A DNA stretch of 33,333 nt from JAAYBG01 sp964411675 (GCA_964411675.1 CAYPLR010000019.1:1-33333); one strand, 5' to 3'; positions 16,028 through 23,665 are shown, counted from the stretch's first letter. Notes: generated from the sequence alone by a model not told the origin. Made by a program: numbers and translations.

Positions 16028-16970
16028 GCAAGAACAACCAACATTGGGTTATTACACTATTGATAGCAAGGTTGGTTATAAGCAAATAGCACAAAAAGAA
16101 TTAGCATCACCTAGTTTTATTGTGAAAGATCATTCCTCATTATTCACATTTCAAACGAATAATGAAACATCACTATTATCGATGATGATAGAAGATAATG
16201 AGCTTGTTGAAAAAGACAAAATTACAATTCTTGGTGGGAAACCCACACACTTGGTTTATTCTACCAAGAACAAACTATTATTAGGATGTAGTTATACCGA
16301 TGGAACAATATTTAGTATTGGATGTACAAATGGTAAATTTGAAACATTAATTACTTACAAAAAACAAGTTACGACTGCTATCAAAAGTCATTGTCATTGT
16401 GTATTGTTAAATAATAATGAAACTATTTTGACTGTTATTAATATAGCTACTGACCAAGTATTCTTTTATCAAATAGATGAAGGCATCCTCAAGGAAGGCA
16501 AGGTGTTACAATTACCTCTTAACATAGGACCACGTCATGGTATCTATAATGAAGATTGTTCACTTTTATATATCGTAACAGAATATTCTAACGAAGTTGT
16601 TGTAATCCAAATGCCGAGCTTTACTATATTACAAAGAATATCAACCGTACCTCATTACAATAACACTAGTTATGGGGGAACTTTGGTATTCTCACTGGAT
16701 TATCAATATCTATATGTTAGTAATCGGGGTGAAGATGCGATTGCTAAATTTAAGGTGCTATCAGATGGCCTATTAGAGTACGATCACAGTTTTTCTTGTG
16801 GAGGAGCGCATCCTCGTCATATGATACTGTCTCGTGATGGTGACTACATCATTTCATGTAATAAAAACAGCAATCATGTGGCAATTATTGATTTGGCTAC
16901 AGAAGAAGTAGTGCTAAAAATTCCTTTTTTATCACCATCTGGAGTTGTTGAAGTAGAAGAAAACAGCTGA
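16002..16970 (+). CDS. Lactonase-type seven-bladed beta-propeller protein
   Basis: A 322-residue member of the 6-phosphogluconolactonase (YkgB/Pgl) beta-propeller family. It shows repeated blade motifs with the characteristic PTHLVYS, GPRHGIYNEDCSLLYIVTE, DYQYLYVSNRGEDAIAKF and GAHPRHMILSRDGDYIISCN segments; the ARH/PRH histidines and the YVSNRG blade are family hallmarks. The usual role is hydrolysis of 6-phosphogluconolactone in the pentose phosphate route, although many family members have unproven substrates. Start ATG 16002 has AAGGA 11 nt upstream inside the preceding small ORF. No signal peptide, so cytoplasmic. Confidence 0.82.
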   Translation: MKIVITGYEQEQPTLGYYTIDSKVGYKQIAQKELASPSFIVKDHSSLFTFQTNNETSLLSMMIEDNELVEKDKITILGGKPTHLVYSTKNKLLLGCSYTDGTIFSIGCTNGKFETLITYKKQVTTAIKSHCHCVLLNNNETILTVINIATDQVFFYQIDEGILKEGKVLQLPLNIGPRHGIYNEDCSLLYIVTEYSNEVVVIQMPSFTILQRISTVPHYNNTSYGGTLVFSLDYQYLYVSNRGEDAIAKFKVLSDGLLEYDHSFSCGGAHPRHMILSRDGDYIISCNKNSNHVAIIDLATEEVVLKIPFLSPSGVVEVEENS

Positions 16971-17025
16971 TAAATGACAAAATGAAGGTGACTTTGTCAC
17001 AAAAAAACGAAATATTTTTTAAAAA

Positions 17026-17052
17026 TTAGCACTAGATACTTGACAGTGCTAA
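17026..17052. promoter_or_regulatory. CIRCE operator 1 (HrcA site)
   Basis: TTAGCACTA (17026-17034), nine bases, CAGTGCTAA (17044-17052): the CIRCE pattern with one mismatched inner pair. It overlaps the -35 box, so HrcA would block polymerase binding. Confidence 0.9.
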
Positions 17053-17067
17053 TTTTTGTGATATAAT
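17040..17067 (+). promoter_or_regulatory. Heat-shock operon promoter
   Basis: Consensus TTGACA (17040-17045), 16-nt spacer, TATAAT (17062-17067), located between and partly inside the two CIRCE elements; a vegetative sigma-A-type promoter repressed by HrcA. Confidence 0.85.
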
Positions 17068-17071
17068 AGAA

Positions 17072-17098
17072 TTAGCACTTGAGATAATAGAGTGCTAG
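17072..17098. promoter_or_regulatory. CIRCE operator 2 (HrcA site)
   Basis: TTAGCACTT (17072-17080), nine bases, GAGTGCTAG (17090-17098). It starts 4 nt after the -10 box and so covers the transcription start and 5' UTR. Confidence 0.9.
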
Positions 17099-17116
17099 AA
17101 AGATCAAGAGGTGAAT

Positions 17117-17563
17117 ATGATGAGCAATTATTTAAGAAAGAGAAATGATTTAGGATTTTTAGGTGACAGTTTTCTACGTGATTTCTTTGACTATTCTCCA
17201 TTTAATAGAGAATACGAAGATCTTATGAAGACTGATGTGATTGAAAAAGAGAATGGCTATGAGCTTAAAGTGAATATGCCAGGTTATGCAAAAGACAACA
17301 TTAAGGTTAGTTTAGAGAAAGGTTATTTAACAATCGAAGGTCATGTTGAGAAAACAGAAGAAACTCCAGAAAGTGAAGACAAGAAAGAAAAATATCTTCG
17401 TCGCGAGCGCTTCTGTGGTTCTATTACTCGTAGTTATTATTTAGGTGATGACATTGTTGATGACAACATCAAAGCTAATTTTACTGATGGTGTTTTAAGT
17501 ATTGTTGTTCAAAAGGTTGATCCAGAAAAACTAGAAACAAAAAAGTATATTGCAATTGAATAG
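17117..17563 (+). CDS. Small heat shock protein (Hsp20 / alpha-crystallin family)
   Basis: ATP-independent chaperone that holds unfolding proteins. From ATG 17117 it is 148 aa. It has a short N-terminal arm, then an alpha-crystallin domain (about 37-140) opening with DVIEKENGYELKVNMPGYAKDNIKVSLEKGYLTIEG and closing with IKANFTDGVLSIVVQK, the conserved A-x-x-x-n-GVL motif. GTG 17111 is too close to the SD; ATG 17120 is an equally spaced alternative. It is the first gene after a promoter flanked by two CIRCE elements and lies 12 nt before groES, so it is part of the HrcA-controlled groE operon, an uncommon place for hsp20. Confidence 0.93.
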   Translation: MMSNYLRKRNDLGFLGDSFLRDFFDYSPFNREYEDLMKTDVIEKENGYELKVNMPGYAKDNIKVSLEKGYLTIEGHVEKTEETPESEDKKEKYLRRERFCGSITRSYYLGDDIVDDNIKANFTDGVLSIVVQKVDPEKLETKKYIAIE

Positions 17564-17575
17564 GAGTTTTGATTT

Positions 17576-17863
17576 ATGTTACGACCACTAAATGATAAAG
17601 TAATTTTAAAAAAAGAAAAAGCTGTTAATAAAACAGCAAGTGGAATTTTATTGTCTAGTAAAGAAGTAGATGATGATGCTATCGCCACAGTAATTGCTGT
17701 TGGCGATGGCATTTATGAAGATGGAAAATTGATTCCAATGAATGTGAAAGCAAATGATAGAGTTATTTTTAAAAAATATTCAACAAGCGAATTTAAATAT
17801 CAAGATGAAACATACTTGGTTATCGCAATGAAAGATATTCTTGCTGTGATTGAGGAGGATTAA
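17576..17863 (+). CDS. groS: GroES co-chaperonin
   Basis: Heptameric lid of the GroEL chamber. The 95-residue protein starts MLRPLNDKVILKKEKAVNKTASGILL, containing the mobile loop that docks on GroEL, and ends in VIFKKYSTSEFKYQDETYLVIAMKDILAVIEED, both typical. SD TAGGAG overlaps the hsp20 stop. Its TAA shares a base with the groEL start codon, coupling the two. Expressed from the CIRCE promoter upstream of hsp20. Confidence 0.96.
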   Translation: MLRPLNDKVILKKEKAVNKTASGILLSSKEVDDDAIATVIAVGDGIYEDGKLIPMNVKANDRVIFKKYSTSEFKYQDETYLVIAMKDILAVIEED

Positions 17864-19482
17864 TGAGTATGGCAAAACAAATTATTTTTTCTAAAGAAGC
17901 CCGCGATAAAATGTTAAAAGGCGTTGATACCATTGCAAATGCGGTGAAAATAACAATTGGTCCGAAGGGAAGAAATGTTGTATTAGAGAAAGAGTATGGT
18001 TCTCCGTTGATTACAAATGATGGTGTAACAATTGCCCGCGAAATTGATCTTGAAGATCCACTAGAGAATGTTGGAGCAAAATTAGTCTACGAAGTAGCTA
18101 ACAAAACAAATGATGTTGCTGGTGATGGTACGACAACTGCCACTATTTTAGCACAATCAATGATTCATAAAGGTATTGAAGCAATTAATAGAGGTATGAA
18201 TCCTGTACTATTACGCGAAGGTATTGAATTTGCTAGTGGAAAAGTAGCAGCAAAGTTATTGGAGAAATCACATAAAGTAGAAACGAATAGCGAAATTGCT
18301 AGTGTTGCTACCATATCATCATCATCGAAAGAAATTGGTGATATTATTGCTAGAGCAATGGATAAAGTAGGTAAAGAAGGCGTAATTAGCGTCGATGAAT
18401 CGAAAGGCTTTGATACTTATTTAGAAGTTGTAGAAGGAATGCAATACGATAAAGGGTATATTTCGCCATATATGGTAAGCGATAGTAATGCTCAAAGCAT
18501 TACCTTAGAAAATGCTTATGTATTAGTAACCGATCAAAAATTAACTTCGATTAAAGATGTTCTTCCGGTTCTTGAACAAATCGTTCAACAAAACAAACCA
18601 TTATTGATGATTGCTGAAGATTTTGATAATGAAGTAACCAACACATTAATCATCAATAAATTACGTGGTGCGTTTAATGTTGTTGCTACGAAAGCCCCAG
18701 GCTTTGGTGAAAACCAAAAAGATATGCTTGAAGACATCGCTATTATGACAAAAGCTAAGTTCTATACCAAAGATTTGGGCATGGAACTAAAGAATATGAA
18801 ACTTGAAGACTTGGGTATTGCTAAAAAAGTTCACATTACCAAAGATAATACAACCATCATTGATGGCAATGGAGAACGTAAAGATATTGAAAAACGTATC
18901 AAAGAACTAAAGATGCTTGCTGAAAAAGCCAGTTCAGACTATGACAAAAAGCGCTACAATGAGCGCTTAGGAAAAATGACCAATGGTATTGCTGTCATTC
19001 ATGTAGGCGCACTAACGGATACTGAATTGCAAGATAAGAAATTGCGCATTGAAGATGCCTTAAACGCTACGAAAGCAGCAGTAAAAGAAGGAATTATCAT
19101 TGGTGGTGGAGCAATTCTTGTAGAAATATACAATGAATTAAAACCAGTATTAAAAAATGAAATGATTGATGTCCAAAAAGGTATCAATGTAGTGATTGAA
19201 AGTTTATTAGCACCGATGTATCAAATTGCTGAAAATTCAGGCTTTGATGGGCTAGAAATTTTGGAAAAACAAAAAAATAGCGATAAAAATATCGGTTTTG
19301 ATGCAAAAAACGGTCAATGGGTAGATATGTTTAAAGAAGGAATTGTTGATCCAACGATGGTAACAAGAAGTGCAGTTGTAAATGCTGCTTCTATCTCAGC
19401 TTTGTTTATTACTAGCGAAGTTGCTGTTGTTAAAAAACCAGAAGCTAAAAAACCATTGCCTGTAAATCCAGAAATGTATTAA
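17863..19482 (+). CDS. groL: GroEL chaperonin
   Basis: ATP-driven 60-kDa chaperonin subunit, 539 aa. Family motifs present: KITIGPKGRNVVLEKEYGSP (nucleotide-binding entry), NDVAGDGTTTATILAQ, and AAVKEGIIIGGGAIL near 400. The C-terminus ends PLPVNPEMY with no GGM repeat tail, unlike E. coli GroEL, whose tail lines the cavity floor. The start at 17863 overlaps the groES stop (TAATG) with GAGG 7 nt upstream; the alternative ATG 17869 (MAKQI) matches the usual N-terminus better but is 10 nt from AGGAGG. Last gene of the operon, ended by a bidirectional terminator. Confidence 0.97.
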   Translation: MSMAKQIIFSKEARDKMLKGVDTIANAVKITIGPKGRNVVLEKEYGSPLITNDGVTIAREIDLEDPLENVGAKLVYEVANKTNDVAGDGTTTATILAQSMIHKGIEAINRGMNPVLLREGIEFASGKVAAKLLEKSHKVETNSEIASVATISSSSKEIGDIIARAMDKVGKEGVISVDESKGFDTYLEVVEGMQYDKGYISPYMVSDSNAQSITLENAYVLVTDQKLTSIKDVLPVLEQIVQQNKPLLMIAEDFDNEVTNTLIINKLRGAFNVVATKAPGFGENQKDMLEDIAIMTKAKFYTKDLGMELKNMKLEDLGIAKKVHITKDNTTIIDGNGERKDIEKRIKELKMLAEKASSDYDKKRYNERLGKMTNGIAVIHVGALTDTELQDKKLRIEDALNATKAAVKEGIIIGGGAILVEIYNELKPVLKNEMIDVQKGINVVIESLLAPMYQIAENSGFDGLEILEKQKNSDKNIGFDAKNGQWVDMFKEGIVDPTMVTRSAVVNAASISALFITSEVAVVKKPEAKKPLPVNPEMY

Positions 19483-19488
19483 AAAAAT

Positions 19489-19530
19489 AAGACCTCATCG
19501 TTCTCAAAAAATGAGAAAGAGGTCTTTTTA
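19489..19530. terminator. Bidirectional terminator between groEL and the amidotransferase gene
   Basis: Outer stem AAGACCTC / GAGGTCTT and inner stem TTCTC / GAGAA, with T-run on the right and A-run on the left, serving the two convergent genes. Confidence 0.8.
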
Positions 19531-19532
19531 TT

Positions 19533-20198
19533 TTATCTATGATTAACTAATTCAGCAAATTTATCGAAAATGATTTCACTTGGAGCAGTTCCTTGTAATC
19601 TTTCAGGATGCCACTGAATACCAATAATTGGTAAAACATCATGGACATAAGCTTCAATTGTACCATCCTTATGCCAAGCAATTGCTGTGGTATGAGGAGC
19701 CAAATCTTTGATAGCTTGATGATGATAGCTGTTTGTAATTATTTCGGGTGAGAAATCAAGCAAACGATTTTTGATGGTATGAATTTCATGACCATCAGCT
19801 AAATTACGATGAGAATCACCAATATCTTGATAAAGAGAACCGCCTAAAAAGACATTGATTGTTTGATGACCACGGCAAATACCCAGCATTGGTAGTTTGT
19901 TCTTTTGTGCATAAACAACCACTTGCTGGTCAACTTGATCAAGTTGTGGTTTTACTCCTCTAGATAGTCCTTCATTGATTTCATGAAAGAATACAGGATC
20001 TACATCGCTACCACCAGTGATTAGAAAACCATCACATAAAGACAAAACATCCTCTAATTGCGGATTATCCAATGTTAACATAACAACATTAAAGCCTCTT
20101 TTGGTTAATGCAGATAAATAGAATTCATTTACAAACTGTTTTACAGTGTCTCCTTCTGTTAATAATCGAGGAGTAACACCAATTAATTTTTTCTTCAT
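19533..20198 (-). CDS. Class I glutamine amidotransferase, gamma-glutamyl-GABA hydrolase-like
   Basis: Peptidase C26 family enzyme, typically releasing glutamate from gamma-glutamyl amides such as gamma-glutamyl-GABA. The 221-residue product shows the oxyanion strand LITGGSDVDPVFF, the nucleophile elbow LGICRGHQ with Cys108, and the GIQWHPE motif with His197 and Glu199, a complete Cys-His-Glu triad. SD AAGGAAG precedes ATG. It stands alone and convergent to groEL with a shared terminator. The putrescine-pathway genes seen beside E. coli PuuD are absent, so the true gamma-glutamyl substrate is unknown. Confidence 0.87.
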   Translation of the reverse strand: MKKKLIGVTPRLLTEGDTVKQFVNEFYLSALTKRGFNVVMLTLDNPQLEDVLSLCDGFLITGGSDVDPVFFHEINEGLSRGVKPQLDQVDQQVVVYAQKNKLPMLGICRGHQTINVFLGGSLYQDIGDSHRNLADGHEIHTIKNRLLDFSPEIITNSYHHQAIKDLAPHTTAIAWHKDGTIEAYVHDVLPIIGIQWHPERLQGTAPSEIIFDKFAELVNHR

Positions 20199-20243
20199 AT
20201 TTTTCTTCCTTTTTACCTCTATATTTTATAATATTTATGATAT

Positions 20244-20285
20244 TAAAGCAATAAAATTGCTTTATATTCAACAATATAATATAAT
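20244..20285 (+). promoter_or_regulatory. Predicted promoter with overlapping palindrome
   Basis: TTGCTT (20257-20262), 17-nt spacer, TATAAT (20280-20285). A perfect 9-bp palindrome TAAAGCAAT / ATTGCTTTA with a 3-nt centre spans 20244-20264 and covers the -35 box, a possible operator for the phosphodiesterase-fprA pair. Confidence 0.5.
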
Positions 20286-20300
20286 AAATACGAGGTGATA

Positions 20301-21458
20301 ATGGTGGAAATCAAAAAACCAAACTGGAATGATTCGTTAATCAATGTTGTTTCTTCAATACTATATAACTTTGGGTATCATGGTAATTACAAAACCAATG
20401 CAATCGTGGATAAAGCGCTATCTAAAAACTATAAAAATATCGTTTTACTATTGCTAGATGGCTTAGGCAACGAAAATTTGCATGAGTTAAGTCCCCAAGG
20501 AATGTTATCGCAATTCCAACGAGGAGTTGTTTCTTCAACATTCCCATCTACCACTGTTGCCGCAACGACTACAATCGAGTCAGGAGTATCACCACTAGAA
20601 CATGGTTGGTTAGGATGGAGCTTGTATTTTAAGGAACTAGATCGTAGTATCGATATTTTTCCCTATCGTGATAGTGTTACCAAAGAACCTGTCCCTATAG
20701 CTGATATTAATGGAAAAGAACTTTTGAAATATGAAACAATCTATCAAAAAATTGGTTATGCAACGAAGGGAAAGGTAACTTCCTATGCGCTTCATCTAGA
20801 TAAAATTTCTCATCAGGCTAAGGGCTGTACCAATATTGAATATAGTGACATAAAAGATATGTTTGGTAGAATGGAAACGATTTGCCAGGAGGATGGTGTA
20901 AAATATCTTTATGCCTATAGTGCGAATCCTGATTATGATATGCATGAATTCGGGGCAGCGGCTCCAGAAGTGAAACAAGATGTTTTAGATATAGAAGCTG
21001 AATTAGAAACATTTGTCTCTAAAGTTACGGATACAATCATCATTGTGATTGCTGATCATGGTCATATTGATGTTGGTTGGATATACTTAACAGAAATTCC
21101 TGGGATGAAAGATTGTATTAAAAAATTTCCGACCATTGAAGGGCGAGCTAAGAATATATCTTTGATGGATGGGAAAAAAGAAGAGTTCTTAAAACTATAT
21201 CATCAATATCTAGCACAAGACTTTTTGCTATTAAGCAAAGAAGAACTCCTTGCTGAACATTATTTTGGATATGGTGAAAAGCACCATAAAGTTGAGGACT
21301 TTATTGATGATTATATGCTAGTGGCAATGACAAATAAAGCTTTGGGATTTGATAGTCCTAAAGAAGGAGACTTTATTATGAAGTCGACACATGCGGGATT
21401 AACAACAAGGGAAATGATGGTTCCTTTGATACTAATTGAAAAAAGGAGAAAAAAATGA
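20301..21458 (+). CDS. Alkaline phosphatase superfamily protein (nucleotide pyrophosphatase/phosphodiesterase-like)
   Basis: A 385-residue metal-dependent hydrolase of the alkaline-phosphatase fold. Metal and nucleophile motifs are visible: VLLLLDGLGNENL (first metal Asp), SSTFPSTTVAATTTIESGV with the nucleophilic Thr/Ser in FPSTT, a following HGWLGW, and IVIADHGHIDVGW (Asp-His-Gly-His) with a late THAGLT histidine. The substrate is probably a phosphodiester or pyrophosphate but cannot be named. No signal peptide, so intracellular. Start ATG 20301 with GAGG 5 nt upstream (GTG 20304 is possible). Its TGA overlaps the fprA start (ATGA), so the two are coupled. Confidence 0.8.
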   Translation: MVEIKKPNWNDSLINVVSSILYNFGYHGNYKTNAIVDKALSKNYKNIVLLLLDGLGNENLHELSPQGMLSQFQRGVVSSTFPSTTVAATTTIESGVSPLEHGWLGWSLYFKELDRSIDIFPYRDSVTKEPVPIADINGKELLKYETIYQKIGYATKGKVTSYALHLDKISHQAKGCTNIEYSDIKDMFGRMETICQEDGVKYLYAYSANPDYDMHEFGAAAPEVKQDVLDIEAELETFVSKVTDTIIIVIADHGHIDVGWIYLTEIPGMKDCIKKFPTIEGRAKNISLMDGKKEEFLKLYHQYLAQDFLLLSKEELLAEHYFGYGEKHHKVEDFIDDYMLVAMTNKALGFDSPKEGDFIMKSTHAGLTTREMMVPLILIEKRRKK

Positions 21459-22648
21459 AAAAACTAGTAAAAAACAATGTTTATTGGGTTGGGAAGATTG
21501 ACTGGGAATTAAGAAAATTTCATGGGGATGAGTTGTCAACACAAAGAGGATCAACATATAATTCATATTTAATTCAAGAAGAAAAAACGGTATTGATTGA
21601 TACGGTTTGGCTACCTTTTGCCAAGGAATTTGTTGAGAACTTGAAAACGGAAGTCGATTTAAATTCGATTGATTATATTATTGTCAATCATGGTGAAGTT
21701 GACCATAGTGGTGCTTTAGTGGAATTAATGAAACAAATTCCCAATACCCCAATTTATTGCACGGCGAATGCTGTAAAGTCATTGAAGGGTCAATATCATC
21801 AAGATTGGAATTTCCATATTGTCAAAACGGGAGATAGTTTGCACATTGGTAATGGTAAAGACTTGGTGTTTGTTGAGATGGCTATGATTCATTGGCCAGA
21901 CAGTATGGCAACGTACATGACTAAAGATAATATTCTTTTCAGTAATGATGCATTTGGTCAACATTTTGCAAATGAACGTTTATTTGATGATTTAACAGAT
22001 CAATGCACATTGAACTATGAAGCATTAAAGTACTATGCGAATATCGTAACCCCATTTAATGCTATCGTTAAACGAAAACTCCAAGAAATCGGAAAATTAA
22101 ATTTGCCCATTGATATTATTGCTCCAAGCCATGGTGTTATCTGGCGTAAGAATATTGGCATGATCTTAGAAAAATATACGCAATGGTGTGATGATTATCA
22201 AGAGCATCAAGCAACAATCATTTATGATACGATGTGGAATGGAACCAAATTATTAGCCGAAAGAATTGCTGAAGGATTGAGTAAAGCGGACCCTACATTA
22301 GAAATAAAAGTTTTTAATCGTGCTCATACGGATGAAAATGACTTGATTGTGGAAGTATTTAAATCAAAATTGATTGTATTGGGTTCACCTACGGTTGGCA
22401 ATGACATGATTCATAAAATGGCTGGTTTCATTGATTTAATGAGAGGACTAAAGTTTAAAAATAAAAAAGCTGCAGCTTTTGGTTGTTATGGTTGGAGTGG
22501 TGAAGCAGTAAAAATGATGAATGATGCTTTAACAAGTGCAGGGTTTGAAATTGTGAGTGAAGGACTTAGGAATTTATGGAATCCTACCCCTGAAATTGAA
22601 GAGCAAGCCATTGAATTTGGTAAACAATTATCATCAACCATCAAATAA
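21455..22648 (+). CDS. fprA: Flavodiiron protein (oxygen / nitric oxide reductase)
   Basis: Four-electron reduction of O2 to water or NO to N2O in anaerobes. The 397-residue protein has a metallo-beta-lactamase-like diiron domain with ligands H79-x-E81-x-D83-H84 (NHGEVDHSG), H146 (HWPDSMATY), D165 (NDAFGQH) and H226 (PSHGVIW), all present. A flavodoxin domain follows (about 250-395) with the FMN loop IYDTMWNGTKLLAE and the later SPTVGNDM. There is no fused rubredoxin, so it takes electrons from a separate rubredoxin or flavoprotein. Translation is coupled to the phosphodiesterase by an ATGA overlap. Its original terminator is split by the inserted element downstream. Confidence 0.94.
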   Translation: MKKLVKNNVYWVGKIDWELRKFHGDELSTQRGSTYNSYLIQEEKTVLIDTVWLPFAKEFVENLKTEVDLNSIDYIIVNHGEVDHSGALVELMKQIPNTPIYCTANAVKSLKGQYHQDWNFHIVKTGDSLHIGNGKDLVFVEMAMIHWPDSMATYMTKDNILFSNDAFGQHFANERLFDDLTDQCTLNYEALKYYANIVTPFNAIVKRKLQEIGKLNLPIDIIAPSHGVIWRKNIGMILEKYTQWCDDYQEHQATIIYDTMWNGTKLLAERIAEGLSKADPTLEIKVFNRAHTDENDLIVEVFKSKLIVLGSPTVGNDMIHKMAGFIDLMRGLKFKNKKAAAFGCYGWSGEAVKMMNDALTSAGFEIVSEGLRNLWNPTPEIEEQAIEFGKQLSSTIK

Positions 22649-22656
22649 AAAACAAA

Positions 22657-22676
22657 AGGACTAAGAAATTAGTCCT
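22657..22676 (+). repeat. Left direct repeat (terminator hairpin) of element copy 1
   Basis: AGGACTAAGAAATTAGTCCT, itself a hairpin and identical to 22864-22883. Here the hairpin is no longer followed by a T-run. Confidence 0.9.
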
Positions 22677-22863
22677 CAGAGCGTTGACAAAGTCAACGCT
22701 CACATTTTTTTGTTTACTAATTTTTACTAAGTGGGGATTTATTTCATATATAGGCATTTGTGGGGGTATATTACTATAATATGCTTCTTTTTATATCTCG
22801 TGTGGGGAAAATAAAAAACTACCTTTTTCTTAAAATACAAAAAGGTAGTTTGTCATCAGTCTG
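22677..22863 (+). mobile_element. 187-bp MITE-like element, copy 1
   Basis: A non-coding element between fprA and a convergent zinc-ribbon gene. Ends CAGAGCGTTGACAAAGT and (reverse strand) CAGACTGATGACAAACT form 17-bp terminal inverted repeats matching at 13 positions. It is flanked by exact 20-bp direct repeats. Inside lie a 10-bp hairpin (22679-22688 / 22692-22701, then ACATTTTTTT) terminating plus-strand transcripts, and a 12-bp hairpin (22817-22828 / 22839-22850) terminating minus-strand ones. GTGGGG occurs at 22731, 22760 and 22802. The last ~50 bp and first ~35 bp are nearly identical to copy 2 at 26074-26261 (inverted). It encodes no transposase, so mobility would be in trans. Confidence 0.82.
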
Positions 22864-22887
22864 AGGACTAAGAAATTAGTCCTTTTT
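22864..22887 (+). terminator. Right direct repeat of copy 1 = original fprA terminator
   Basis: Second, identical copy of the 20-bp hairpin (22864-22883), here followed by the T-run that makes an intrinsic terminator. Confidence 0.85.
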
Positions 22888-22893
22888 TGATTT

Positions 22894-22920
22894 AAAAAAA
22901 GCTAGTTGTTATTAACTAGC
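22894..22920 (-). terminator. Terminator of the zinc-ribbon gene
   Basis: Stem GCTAGTT (22901-22907) / AACTAGC (22914-22920) with a 6-nt loop; the A-run 22894-22900 gives seven U on the minus strand. Confidence 0.8.
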
Positions 22921-22927
22921 CTTATAA

Positions 22928-23665
22928 CTAAAATGTTGTAATTTGATCAACTGGTTTTTGTTCTAAACCTCGTAAATAGAAATAGTAATTTGTACTAGCA
23001 ACAGTATAATATGGAGCTAAATATAAAGACCATAAACCAAAAGTGATAATCACAAGTAGAAAATGTCCAATGAAACTAAGTCCGAAAACAAATAGTTCCC
23101 ACTTGTGGCCACTCATCAAATCTTTACTTTTTGCCATTGCATCTCCGATACTGATTTTCTTATCATCAGCGATAATCCTAATCGTTTGTGAATAAGTTAA
23201 AGCAAAAATAATACCAGGGATAATGAATAAAATGGTACCTAAAGCAACAATTAATCCTACTAGTAGTGCAGCACCAATGATTCTTAAAGCATAACTAAAA
23301 TCATCAATCGGTTTGTATAAAAGATCTAAATCAACTTTATTATGAATTAATAGATTCTTACTAACCCAAAATACAGAAGCTTGTAGCAATAAAGCGATGA
23401 CACTACCAACAACAGTTGCCGCAACAGCGCCACCAACAAAACCAACAAGTAGTAATACAACAATCATCATTAAAAAGTTATTTCCTTTTTTTAATACGTC
23501 TTTTGCTTCTTGTTTTATAGCTTTGCGATCATACTCTCGCTTTTTATAATAAAACCCGTGTAATTGATCCTCTTTTTCAGGTTCGTTCTCTGCTACATGT
23601 TCCCCACAAAATTGACAAAATTTTGCCTTATCATTAATTTCTTTTCCACAATTCTTACAAAACAT
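22928..23665 (-). CDS. Zinc-ribbon membrane protein with DUF975-like domain
   Basis: A 245-residue integral membrane protein. The N-terminus is a four-cysteine zinc ribbon (MFCKNCGKEI...FCQFCGE), followed by a charged linker, then about four to five hydrophobic segments from residue ~60 (NFLMMIVVLLLVGFVGGAV onward). The block FIIPGIIFALTYSQTIRIIAD with DAMAKSKDLMSGHKWELF and a final GLWSLYLAPYYTVASTNYYF match the DUF975 pattern. Function unknown; such proteins are often stress or membrane-organising factors. It starts 2 nt after the coaD stop with its SD (AAGGAG) inside coaD, so the two form an operon. Confidence 0.8.
   Translation of the reverse strand: MFCKNCGKEINDKAKFCQFCGEHVAENEPEKEDQLHGFYYKKREYDRKAIKQEAKDVLKKGNNFLMMIVVLLLVGFVGGAVAATVVGSVIALLLQASVFWVSKNLLIHNKVDLDLLYKPIDDFSYALRIIGAALLVGLIVALGTILFIIPGIIFALTYSQTIRIIADDKKISIGDAMAKSKDLMSGHKWELFVFGLSFIGHFLLVIITFGLWSLYLAPYYTVASTNYYFYLRGLEQKPVDQITTF

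Noticed and set aside
16968..16997. CAGCTGATAAATGACAAAATG followed by TTTGTCA, reminiscent of the element's TGACAAA ends
   Set aside because: Too short and gapped against the real terminal repeats, no second end and no flanking duplication; probably chance or a local stem.
22677..22863. Reading the two elements simply as compound terminators
   Set aside because: Near-identical 35- to 50-bp ends at two unrelated loci, inverted orientation, terminal inverted repeats and flanking duplications are better explained by dispersal of an element.
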